6,476 bases of DNA, taken from Alphaproteobacteria bacterium. GTDB taxonomy: Bacteria > Pseudomonadota > Alphaproteobacteria > Sphingomonadales > SMXR01. Position numbers and translations under genes: made by a program. The first letter of the stretch is position 1; every line of letters begins with the position of its first letter. The DNA lies in contig SMXR01000001.1 of the NCBI GenBank assembly GCA_004356215.1, forward strand, positions 1-6,476, in the 5' to 3' direction. The notes under the pieces were generated by a model. The model was not told the origin of the DNA, did not search any database, and saw only the letters and a list, made by a program, of their open reading frames with translations. Positions 1 through 6,235 of this stretch are shown here, in pieces.

Positions 1-224
1 GCGCCAACGCAGGCAAAGACAATATCGGCGCCGGCAGCAGCGGCGGCAGGGGTTTTCGCCATTTTATGACCGCCGGAGTTCGCCGTGCCATATTCCGCCA
101 GCCATTTTTCAGCCCGCAACCCGGTGCGGTTATAAACCGTGACCTCATGGCCCGCCGCCGCCAGATGTCCGGCCATCGGATAGCCCATGACCCCCAGCCC
201 AATGAATGCAACCTTACTGGTCAT
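1..224 (-). CDS. Beta-hydroxyacid dehydrogenase, 3-hydroxyisobutyrate dehydrogenase family (N-terminal part, cut by window edge)
   Basis: Only the first 74 codons are visible; the gene runs off the left edge. The ATG lies at 224-222 (minus strand) and is preceded by AGAGGG at 238-233, eight bases upstream. The protein opens with a strand followed by GLGVMGYPMAGHL (residues 9-21), the dinucleotide-binding signature shared by 3-hydroxyisobutyrate dehydrogenase, tartronate semialdehyde reductase and related NAD(P)-dependent enzymes. The second Rossmann strand ends in VTVYNRT (28-34), where an Arg after Asn often goes with NADP(H) preference in this family (weak inference). An Ala-rich helix and the next strand (ADIVFACVG, 66-74) follow. 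The family oxidises or reduces small 3-hydroxy acids in the cytoplasm. The catalytic Lys and substrate loop lie outside the window, so mmsB-, garR- and GLYR1-like functions cannot be told apart. It is divergent from the plus-strand operon. Confidence 0.9.
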   Translation of the reverse strand, partial: MTSKVAFIGLGVMGYPMAGHLAAAGHEVTVYNRTGLRAEKWLAEYGTANSGGHKMAKTPAAAAAGADIVFACVG

Positions 225-232
225 TTGATATG

Positions 233-238
233 CCCTCT
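233..238 (-). promoter_or_regulatory. Ribosome binding site of the beta-hydroxyacid dehydrogenase gene
   Basis: AGAGGG on the minus strand sits 8 nt before the ATG at 224. It supports this start over the other nearby upstream ATG, which is out of frame. Confidence 0.7.
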
Positions 239-298
239 TCTCATTTTGTTTCATCCTGAGTAAGCTTTGGAAAACTTGAAGTAAAGACCGAAATGATA

Positions 299-357
299 AG
301 GGTCTGAAATTAACTGCCGATGAGGGCTGTGCCACTCGGCAGTTGAATTCAGACCCT
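299..357. repeat. Long near-perfect inverted repeat (22-nt arms, 15-nt loop) between divergent genes
   Basis: The left arm 299-320 (begins AGGGTCTGAA, ends AACTGCCGA) is complementary to the right arm 336-357. Of 22 positions, 20 are Watson-Crick pairs, T311/G345 would be a G-U wobble in plus-strand RNA, and A309/A347 is the only true mismatch. The loop is 321-335 and contains a possible 3-bp inner stem (GGC 325-327 with GCC 331-333). It lies between two gene starts, so it is not the terminator of either neighbour. On the plus strand it is followed by a G-rich stretch rather than a T tract. It ends 13 nt before the Shine-Dalgarno sequence of the downstream permease gene and would fold strongly in its leader RNA. 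It could be a leader regulatory hairpin, a palindromic protein-binding site, or a small dispersed palindromic element. Confidence 0.9.
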
Positions 358-370
358 AACCGGGGGGCTT

Positions 371-376
371 GAGGGG
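371..376 (+). promoter_or_regulatory. Ribosome binding site of the SLC13-type permease gene
   Basis: GAGGGG lies only 3 nt before GTG at 380, a rather short spacing. It is the only good Shine-Dalgarno match nearby; the next in-frame ATG at 407 has none. It therefore favours the GTG start, though the short spacing leaves some doubt. Confidence 0.55.
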
Positions 377-379
377 ACC

Positions 380-2230
380 GTGTTTATTATAGAACCAGTG
401 ATTCTGATGTGGCTGACTTTTGGCCTCATTGGCATCGCCATTGGCTTTTATATAAGCGAAAAATTATCGCTTGAAATTACCTCGCTTGGGGTTATCGGCA
501 CGCTTTTGATCATGTTTTTTCTATTTCCGGTGTACGATGCAGCCGGAAATAACCTGCTGACCATAAAGGATCTTTTATCGGGGTTTGCCGACCCCGCCTT
601 GATATCGGTTTTGTGCCTGCTGGTGATCGGCCAGGGCCTGGTCCAGTCGGGCGCGCTTGATGAATTCTCCCGGGTCTTGATTGCCCGCGGGGTAAAATCA
701 CCAAAGCTGATTATTTATGTCATCCTCGGGCTGGTCTTGATCCTGAGCGCGATCATGAACAACACCCCGGTGGTGGTCATGTTTATACCGATATTGAGCG
801 CGCTGGCGCTGCGTCTGGGCAAGACCCTCAGCCATGTTATGATTCCGCTGTCCTACGTCGCCATCCTGGGCGGGTCGCTGACGCTGATCGGCTCGAGCAC
901 CAACCTTCTGGTGTCGGGGGCGCTGGAGAACGCCACCGGCGAAGGGCTGGGCTTTTTTGATTTCACCGTTCCCGGCGCCGTGCTCGCCGTGGTCGGGTTC
1001 CTGTATGTTGTCCTGGTGGCGCCGCGCCTGCTCAAAGACCGCGCCAGCATGGCCGGGACCTATATTCTGGAAAGCGGAAAACAGTTTCTGGTCCAGGCCG
1101 AGGTCACACCCGATAGCTTCCTGGCCGGCAAGCAATCCAAGGCGGGCATGTTTCCTGACCTAAAAGACCTGACCATTCGCATGGTCCAGCGCGGTGAAGA
1201 TTCTTACCTGCCGCCCTATGAAGACATCACCCTGAAGCCGGGCGATATCCTGATCATCGCCGCCACCCGGCCGGTTTTGGCCGACCTCCTGAAAAAATCC
1301 CCCGATCTGTTGCGTGGCATTATTGAAGAAAACCCTGAGGAAGGCCCCACCACCCCGGACCCTGCCGAAGGCGGCCAAATGTTGGCCGAGGTCATGATTG
1401 CTCCGGCGTCCCGGATGTTTGGCCGCACCCTGAAACAGATTGGCTTTCACACCTTGACCGATTGCATCGTGCTTGGCATCCAGCGGCGCTCGCGCATGCT
1501 GCGGATAGATTTAAACAAAACCCGGCTTGAATCCGGTGATGTGCTTTTGGTCATGGGGAGGCCCGGGAATATCCTGGCTCTGCGTGCCAACAAGGATGTG
1601 GTGCTGCTGGAATGGTCGACCAAGGACCTGCCGCTGGCGCATCATTCCAAAATGGCGCTGACAATTTTTGGCTTGGTTGTTGCCCTGGCGGCAACCGGGC
1701 TTCTGCCGATTGTGGTTGCCGCGCTCCTCGGCGTGGCCTTTATGATTGGCAGCGGTTGCCTGAATATTCGCCAGGCCGGGCGCGCGGTAGACCGGCGGAT
1801 CGTATTACTGATTGCGGCGGCCCTGTCGATGGGGGCGGCTTTATCCGCCACTGGCGGGGCGGAATTTTTAGCAACCCAATTGATTTTCCTGACCCAGGGG
1901 ATGGGGCCGCTTATTACCCTGTCAGCCTTTTTCCTGCTGGTTGCCTTTATCACCAATGTTCTTTCCAACAACGCCACCGCGGTTTTGTTTACCCCGATCG
2001 CGATTTCGGTTGCCACCGGGATTGGGGTAGACCCCAAGGTGTTTGTGATTGCCGTGGTGCTGGCCGCCAATTGTTCATTTGCCTCGCCAATTGGATACCA
2101 AACCAACCTTCTGGTGATGGCTCCCGGCCATTACAAGTTCAGCGACTTTGCCCGGGTCGGCACCCTCCTGATTTTTTTGCTGTGGGCAACGTTTACAGTC
2201 TTTGCCGGTTGGTATTATAATCTGGTCTAG
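380..2230 (+). CDS. SLC13-type (DASS/ArsB-NhaD superfamily) permease with two internal RCK_C (TrkA-C) domains
   Basis: This is a 616-residue inner-membrane protein, the usual size for SLC13 permeases of the YfbS/SAC1-like type. The N-terminal membrane half (about 10-215) carries the paired hairpin motifs MNNTP (126-130) and GSSTNLLV (171-178). The C-terminal half (about 422-613) repeats them as SNNAT (529-533) and GYQTNLLV (571-578), the inverted-repeat architecture that forms the anion and Na+ sites in this family. Between the halves lie two cytoplasmic RCK_C-like domains: about 235-305 (ending KPGDILIIAATRP) and about 333-407 (FGRTLKQIGFH to SGDVLLVMGRP). They are joined by an acidic, Pro-rich linker (316-332). 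RCK_C domains usually bind small ligands and gate transport. Family members carry sulfate, di- or tricarboxylates or other anions; the substrate cannot be read from sequence. GTG at 380 is chosen because of the GAGGGG upstream; ATG at 407 is the alternative. It is the first gene of the presumed operon, 17 nt before bpt. Confidence 0.9.
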   Translation: MFIIEPVILMWLTFGLIGIAIGFYISEKLSLEITSLGVIGTLLIMFFLFPVYDAAGNNLLTIKDLLSGFADPALISVLCLLVIGQGLVQSGALDEFSRVLIARGVKSPKLIIYVILGLVLILSAIMNNTPVVVMFIPILSALALRLGKTLSHVMIPLSYVAILGGSLTLIGSSTNLLVSGALENATGEGLGFFDFTVPGAVLAVVGFLYVVLVAPRLLKDRASMAGTYILESGKQFLVQAEVTPDSFLAGKQSKAGMFPDLKDLTIRMVQRGEDSYLPPYEDITLKPGDILIIAATRPVLADLLKKSPDLLRGIIEENPEEGPTTPDPAEGGQMLAEVMIAPASRMFGRTLKQIGFHTLTDCIVLGIQRRSRMLRIDLNKTRLESGDVLLVMGRPGNILALRANKDVVLLEWSTKDLPLAHHSKMALTIFGLVVALAATGLLPIVVAALLGVAFMIGSGCLNIRQAGRAVDRRIVLLIAAALSMGAALSATGGAEFLATQLIFLTQGMGPLITLSAFFLLVAFITNVLSNNATAVLFTPIAISVATGIGVDPKVFVIAVVLAANCSFASPIGYQTNLLVMAPGHYKFSDFARVGTLLIFLLWATFTVFAGWYYNLV

Positions 2231-2247
2231 GAAAGGCACCTTTAAGC

Positions 2248-3000
2248 ATGAATGACCATAGCGCCAAATTCCCGAAATTTTACATGACCGAAGCAGCGCC
2301 GTGCCCGTATCTGGAAGGCCAAATGGAACGCAAGGTCTTTACCGACCTGGTCGGGGAAGATGCCGCAAAAAGGCATGAAACCTTAAACCTCATGGGTTTC
2401 CGCCGCTCACAAAATATCATTTACCGGCCCGCCTGCGAAGGCTGTGCCAAGTGCATTTCGGTGCGCGTCCGGGCACAGGAATTCGAGCCCGGCAAGACCA
2501 TGGCGCGCACCCTGAAAAAATTCAAAACTTTACGAATTGAAGACCAGGACCCGTTGGCCAGCGCCGAACAGTTTGAACTTTTGAAAACTTACCTGAGCAC
2601 CCGCCATGCCGGGGGCGGCATGGTCAGCATGGATGAATTTGAATATTCGGAAATGGTCGAAAGCAGCCCGGTCACCACTCGCCTGGTGGAATACCATGAA
2701 GCTGGACCCGAAGGCACGGTCAACCTGAAAGGCAGTTTGGTAGGGGTTGGCCTGACCGATGTCATGAGCGACGGGCTGTCGCTGGTCTACAGCTTTTTTA
2801 ATACCGAAAAAGGATATTCCGGCCTCGGTACCTTCATCATCCTCGACCATATCCTGAAGGCCAAGGCCGCAGGTCTTAAATATGTTTACCTGGGGTACTG
2901 GATCAAGGACAGCCGGACGATGGCCTACAAAGCCCGCTTCCAACCTCTGGATTATCTCGGCGAGGGCGGCTGGCAACCCCTGCCAAAACAAATCCCCTAA
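2248..3000 (+). CDS. bpt: Aspartate/glutamate leucyltransferase (bacterial arginyltransferase family, N-degron pathway)
   Basis: The 250-residue protein has the full length of the bacterial Bpt family. The N-terminal ATE_N domain (about 15-85) shows CPYLEGQMERKVFTDL (19-34), GFRRSQN (50-56) and YRPACEGCAKCISVRV (59-74), with the family's Cys pattern C19, C63, C66 and C69. The C-terminal ATE_C domain, with a GNAT/FemABX-like fold (about 105-235), shows the HAGGGM region, LVGVGLTDVMSDGLSLVYSF and YVYLGYWIKDSRTMAYKARF. The enzyme moves an amino acid from charged tRNA onto N-terminal Asp or Glu of cytoplasmic proteins, which ClpS then delivers to ClpAP. Characterised Bpt enzymes use Leu-tRNA; relatives annotated as arginyltransferases look similar, so donor specificity is inferred from family. 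AAAGG at 2232-2236 is a distant Shine-Dalgarno (11 nt) for the ATG. It sits 17 nt after the permease gene and 8 nt before the TRAP genes. Confidence 0.95.
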   Translation: MNDHSAKFPKFYMTEAAPCPYLEGQMERKVFTDLVGEDAAKRHETLNLMGFRRSQNIIYRPACEGCAKCISVRVRAQEFEPGKTMARTLKKFKTLRIEDQDPLASAEQFELLKTYLSTRHAGGGMVSMDEFEYSEMVESSPVTTRLVEYHEAGPEGTVNLKGSLVGVGLTDVMSDGLSLVYSFFNTEKGYSGLGTFIILDHILKAKAAGLKYVYLGYWIKDSRTMAYKARFQPLDYLGEGGWQPLPKQIP

Positions 3001-3003
3001 GGA
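2999..3003 (+). promoter_or_regulatory. Ribosome binding site of the TRAP binding-protein gene, overlapping the bpt stop codon
   Basis: AAGGA begins within the bpt TAA (2998-3000) and ends 5 nt before the ATG at 3009, ideal spacing. Ribosomes finishing bpt would sit on this site, so translation of the two genes is probably coupled. Confidence 0.75.
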
Positions 3004-3008
3004 CACTC

Positions 3009-4151
3009 ATGTCACAAAAACCCAAAAAAAAAGACCTTCTCACCAGCCGCCGGACTCTTTTAAAATCCGCAGGTCTTGGCGGGGCGGCCCTGCTTCTTGG
3101 GTGTGGCAATGGGGAGGAGGCCTCATCTGAGGGGGACCAAGGGGTGGCAAGAACCGCACGAACCCTTAAAATGGTAACCACCTGGCCGAAAAATTTTCCC
3201 GGTGTCGGAACCGGGGCGGAACGGCTGGCGGAACGGGTTGATGACCTTTCAGAGGGGTTGATAAAAATTAAAGTTTATGCCGCCGGCGAATTGGTGCCGG
3301 CGCTGAGCGTCTTTGATGCGGTTTCCGAAGGCAAGGCCGATATGTACCATGGGGCAGAATATTACTGGCAGGGAAAGTCCAAGGCTTTCAACTTTTTTGC
3401 CGCCGTCCCCTTCGGCATGACCGCGGCCGAGTTAAATGCCTGGATCTACTTTGACGGCGGCCAGGCGCTTTGGGATGAGCTCGCGGCCGGATTTAATGTG
3501 AAGCCCTTTATGGGCGGAAATACCGGCGTACAAATGGGCGGGTGGTTCAGAAGTGAAATCAACACCCTTGATGACCTGAAGGGCCTGCGTATCCGCATAC
3601 CGGGCCTTGGCGGCGAAGTTTACCGCAGGCTCGGCGCCACCCCGGTCACCAAAGCCGGTGGGGAAATTTTCCTGGCGCTCAGCCAGGGAAATATTGACGC
3701 GGCGGAATGGATAGGGCCATGGAATGACCTGGCCTTCGGATTCCAGGAAATTGCAAAATACTATTACACCGGCATTCATGAACCCGGAACGTGCCTGAGT
3801 CTTGGGCTGAACCTTGATCTTTGGAACAGTTTTTCCGATTGGGAAAAGGCGATTTTCAGGAATGCGGCGAATGCTGAAAACAACGTAATGAAAGCCGAAT
3901 ATGACGCCAATAATGCCCGCGCCCTGACCGCGCTGATCAATGACCACGGCGTTAAGCTCAGAACATTTTCTGATGAAATTCTGCTTGCCATGAAACGGGT
4001 CGCGCTGGAGGTTTTGGAAGAAATTGCCGCCGAGGATGAACTCACCGGCCGGGTTTATGAAAGCTACAAGGCCAGCCTGGCCAGAACCAGCTATTGGAGC
4101 GAGATTTCTGAACACAGCTATGCCCGGGCGCGCGGACTGGGTGACGTTTAA
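3009..4151 (+). CDS. TRAP transporter substrate-binding protein, DctP family, TakP/FcbT1-like, Tat-exported probable lipoprotein
   Basis: The 380-residue protein captures substrate in the periplasm for the two membrane subunits encoded next. Its N-terminus has a basic region, a Tat motif SRRTLLK (13-19), a hydrophobic stretch and a lipobox LLGC with Cys32. An acidic Ser/Glu/Gly linker (33-45) then leads to the mature domain. TTWPKNFPGVGTGAERLAER (57-76) is typical of the TakP/FcbT1 branch. Candidate ligand residues by family comparison are Arg196 in LRIRIPG (the carboxylate-binding Arg of TRAP binding proteins), Gln175 in NTGVQMGGW, and Glu233-Trp234 in DAAEWIGPWND. In TakP, equivalent residues hold a 2-oxo acid together with a cation. 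The likely ligand is therefore a small 2-oxo or 2-hydroxy monocarboxylate such as pyruvate or lactate (inference); related proteins bind other organic acids, including chloroaromatics. It is followed after 4 nt by the small membrane subunit. Confidence 0.93.
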   Translation: MSQKPKKKDLLTSRRTLLKSAGLGGAALLLGCGNGEEASSEGDQGVARTARTLKMVTTWPKNFPGVGTGAERLAERVDDLSEGLIKIKVYAAGELVPALSVFDAVSEGKADMYHGAEYYWQGKSKAFNFFAAVPFGMTAAELNAWIYFDGGQALWDELAAGFNVKPFMGGNTGVQMGGWFRSEINTLDDLKGLRIRIPGLGGEVYRRLGATPVTKAGGEIFLALSQGNIDAAEWIGPWNDLAFGFQEIAKYYYTGIHEPGTCLSLGLNLDLWNSFSDWEKAIFRNAANAENNVMKAEYDANNARALTALINDHGVKLRTFSDEILLAMKRVALEVLEEIAAEDELTGRVYESYKASLARTSYWSEISEHSYARARGLGDV

Positions 4152-4155
4152 CTTC

Positions 4156-4665
4156 ATGCAAAAACTCTTGCTCATCTCTGATTGGATTGATGCCCTGAAC
4201 GAGCGTCTTGGCCGGGCCTTGAGCATTCTGGTTCTGGTGCTGATTTTGGTTCAGTTCGCGCTGGTGATCATGTCGGCAAATTTCCGCGTGGGCTCGATCA
4301 AACTCCAGGAATCGCTTTTGTACATTAACGCCCTGATGTTTTTGGGCGCCGCCGGCTACACGCTGTTGCACGACAGCCATGTCAGGGTCGATATTTTTTA
4401 CAGCCACGCCAGTGACAAGGGCAAAGCCCGGATCAATTTTTTGGGGACAATATTACTACTACTGCCGTTCTTGGGCTTTCTGTGGGTAATCGCCCTGCCC
4501 TATGCGTTAAACAGTTGGGTGATACTGGAAGCCTCATTTGAAACCTCGGGCCTGCCGTTTGTTTATATCCTGAAGTCGTTCATCCTGGTATTTGCCCTTA
4601 GCCTGACCGCGCAGGGGTTTTCGCTTGCCGTGCGCTCCTGGGCGGTCATGAAAGCCGGGGATTAG
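4156..4665 (+). CDS. TRAP transporter small membrane subunit, DctQ family (FcbT2/TakQ-like)
   Basis: This 169-residue protein of the cytoplasmic membrane has four predicted membrane helices (about 18-39, 53-72, 93-115 and 134-156). The opening IDALNERLGRALS (11-23), then GSIKLQESLLYINALMFLGA (46-65) and LLHDSHVRVDIFY (70-82), match the small subunit of the FcbT/Tak-type TRAP branch. It partners the large subunit and helps dock the binding protein. ATG at 4156 is chosen: it starts 4 nt after the binding-protein stop, and a weak GGGTGA at 4140-4145 lies 10 nt upstream. An in-frame GTG at 4141 would overlap the upstream gene by 11 nt and is a possible alternative. An open frame reaches back to 4024 inside the binding-protein gene, but the extra residues do not look like the family. 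Where family members usually have an LRYxFG motif after helix 1, this protein has MSANFRVG (39-46). Confidence 0.92.
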   Translation: MQKLLLISDWIDALNERLGRALSILVLVLILVQFALVIMSANFRVGSIKLQESLLYINALMFLGAAGYTLLHDSHVRVDIFYSHASDKGKARINFLGTILLLLPFLGFLWVIALPYALNSWVILEASFETSGLPFVYILKSFILVFALSLTAQGFSLAVRSWAVMKAGD

Positions 4666-4669
4666 GCTT

Positions 4670-6235
4670 ATGGACCCCACTCTTTTGTTATTCCTGGGCA
4701 TGTTGGTCTCGCTTGGTTTTCTGCTGGTGCGGGGCTACCCGGTGGCGTTTACCTTGGCCGGGGTTGCCCTCATTTTTGCTTTCCTTGGCCTCGCCCTGTC
4801 CGAAGGGTTTGGGATCACCATCGGCACCCTGGATTTCGGCATCATTTCACTTTTTACCGAGCGTATTTACGGCATCATGACCAACGAGATTTTGCTCGCC
4901 ATCCCGCTTTTTATTGCCATGGGGGTGATGCTGGAAAAATCCCGGGTCGCTGAAGATTTGCTCGAGACCATGGCGGCCTTGTTTGGCCGCGTCCGCGGTG
5001 GCCTTGGCATTTCTGTCATCATTGTCGGGGCGTTGATGGCGGCGTCTACCGGCATCGTCGGGGCCACAGTGGTCACCATGGGGCTCTTAAGCCTGCCGAC
5101 GATGTTAAAGCGGGGCTATTTGCCTTCACTTGCGGCGGGCTCAATCGCGGCTTCGGGTACGCTCGGGCAAATTATCCCGCCCTCGATTGTTCTGGTTATG
5201 CTTGGCGACGTCCTATCCTCGGCCTACCAATCGGCGCAACGCGATATGGGTATTTTCTCGCCCGACACCATCACCGTTGGCGACCTTTTCGCCGGCGCTT
5301 TCCTGCCCGGGATGGGCCTGGTTTTTCTTTTTATACTTTATCAGATCGGCATGGCGATTTTCCGCCCCGAAACCTGCCCGGCAATGCCGCGTACCGGGGA
5401 ACAAAAGATCGCCGGAAAATTCCTGGCCCGGGTGATCACCGCGCTGATCATACCGGTAGCATTGATTGTTGCGGTTCTTGGCTCAATCCTGACCGGGGTG
5501 GCAACGCCAACCGAAGCGGCTTCATTGGGTGCTGTTGGAGCTTTCCTATTGGCCGGCCTGAAACTGGCGCCATCACGGTGGAAGGTTATTACCGCTGGGG
5601 CGCTGGCGCTGATGGTAATTCTGGCGGGCGGCGCTGGCCTGATTGACGGGTTTAGCGCGATGGTGACCTGGCCATTTTTGATCATTTTTGGCTGGGGGTT
5701 TTTGGTCAGCCTGGGCGCGGCCTGGAAAACCGGGGTTTTGGCCGAGGTCATGACCTCGACCCTGAAAATCTCGACGATGGTATTCACCATCCTGCTGGCG
5801 GCGGCTTTGTTTTCGTTGGTGTTTCGAGGTTTTGGCGGTGATAGCTATATCGAAGGGGTTTTAACCAACCTGCCCGGCGGCGTGGTCGGCGCCATGATCC
5901 TGGTTATGGTGGTGATGTTTATCCTCGGGTTTTTCCTCGATTTTATTGAAATTATTTTTGTTGTCGTTCCCATCGTCGCACCGCCTTTGATGGTCATGGG
6001 GGTTGACCCGCTGTGGCTGGGCATCATGATTGCTATCAACCTGCAAACTTCTTTCCTGACCCCGCCGTTTGGTTTTGCGCTTTTCTACCTGCGCGGCGTT
6101 GCCCCCAAAGCGGTTTTGACCACCGACATCTATAAAGGGGTGATTCCGTTCATCTTGATCCAGATAATGGCGTTGATCCTGCTGGCAATCTTTCCCGAAA
6201 TTGCCACCTGGCTGCCGGGAGTGGTGTTTGGCTAA
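4670..6235 (+). CDS. TRAP transporter large membrane subunit, DctM family (FcbT3/TakM-like), enlarged
   Basis: This is the transport-conducting subunit, which uses an ion gradient (usually Na+) to import substrate delivered by the binding protein. Family signatures occur in order: PLFIAMGVMLEKS (79-91), AASTGIVGATVVTMGLLSLP (124-143), ASGTLGQIIPPSIVLVM (161-177), GVATPTEAASLGAVGA (276-291), GFFLDFIEIIFVVVP (420-434) and NLQTSFLTPPFGFALFYLRG (457-476). At 521 residues it is clearly longer than the usual roughly 430. The excess sits mainly around 298-357, a hydrophobic stretch between the two halves that looks like two additional membrane helices (about 307-327 and 333-350). The segment SSAYQSAQRDMGIFSPDTI (183-201) is a further extended loop, which I believe is common in the FcbT3-like branch. 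It starts 4 nt after the small-subunit stop. Its TAA overlaps the parC stop codon on the other strand. Confidence 0.95.
   Translation: MDPTLLLFLGMLVSLGFLLVRGYPVAFTLAGVALIFAFLGLALSEGFGITIGTLDFGIISLFTERIYGIMTNEILLAIPLFIAMGVMLEKSRVAEDLLETMAALFGRVRGGLGISVIIVGALMAASTGIVGATVVTMGLLSLPTMLKRGYLPSLAAGSIAASGTLGQIIPPSIVLVMLGDVLSSAYQSAQRDMGIFSPDTITVGDLFAGAFLPGMGLVFLFILYQIGMAIFRPETCPAMPRTGEQKIAGKFLARVITALIIPVALIVAVLGSILTGVATPTEAASLGAVGAFLLAGLKLAPSRWKVITAGALALMVILAGGAGLIDGFSAMVTWPFLIIFGWGFLVSLGAAWKTGVLAEVMTSTLKISTMVFTILLAAALFSLVFRGFGGDSYIEGVLTNLPGGVVGAMILVMVVMFILGFFLDFIEIIFVVVPIVAPPLMVMGVDPLWLGIMIAINLQTSFLTPPFGFALFYLRGVAPKAVLTTDIYKGVIPFILIQIMALILLAIFPEIATWLPGVVFG

Noticed and set aside
66..263. Plus-strand open frame of 65 codons at the left edge
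   Set aside because: It lies antisense to the well-supported dehydrogenase start and its translation has no recognisable family features.
276..299. TTGAAG (276-281) with TGATAA (294-299) as a sigma-70 promoter for the plus-strand operon
   Set aside because: The 12-nt spacing is far from the usual 16-18 nt and the matches are weak; no other convincing promoter was found in 225-379.
299..357. The inverted repeat as a rho-independent terminator
   Set aside because: It lies between two divergent gene starts and is followed by G-rich sequence on the plus strand; the T-rich stretch on the minus-strand side is interrupted and no gene there needs terminating.
1612..2220. Plus-strand open frame of 202 codons inside the SLC13 permease gene
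   Set aside because: It is an alternate frame of a gene with clear conserved motifs; its translation is rich in Arg, Gly and Cys, as expected from frame-shifted GC-rich coding sequence.
4024..4155. N-terminal extension of the TRAP small subunit by 44 residues
   Set aside because: It overlaps the binding-protein coding sequence in another frame, and family members start near the IDALNERLGR motif, which fits the ATG at 4156.
3432..4226. Minus-strand open frame of 264 codons opposite the TRAP binding-protein gene
   Set aside because: It is antisense to a gene with strong family motifs, has no convincing ribosome site or domain, and long antisense frames are common in GC-rich genomes.
5341..5790. 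Minus-strand open frame of 149 codons inside the TRAP large-subunit gene
   Set aside because: It is a shadow of a clearly conserved membrane protein; its Thr/Ala/Pro/Ile-rich translation matches the antisense of hydrophobic codons.
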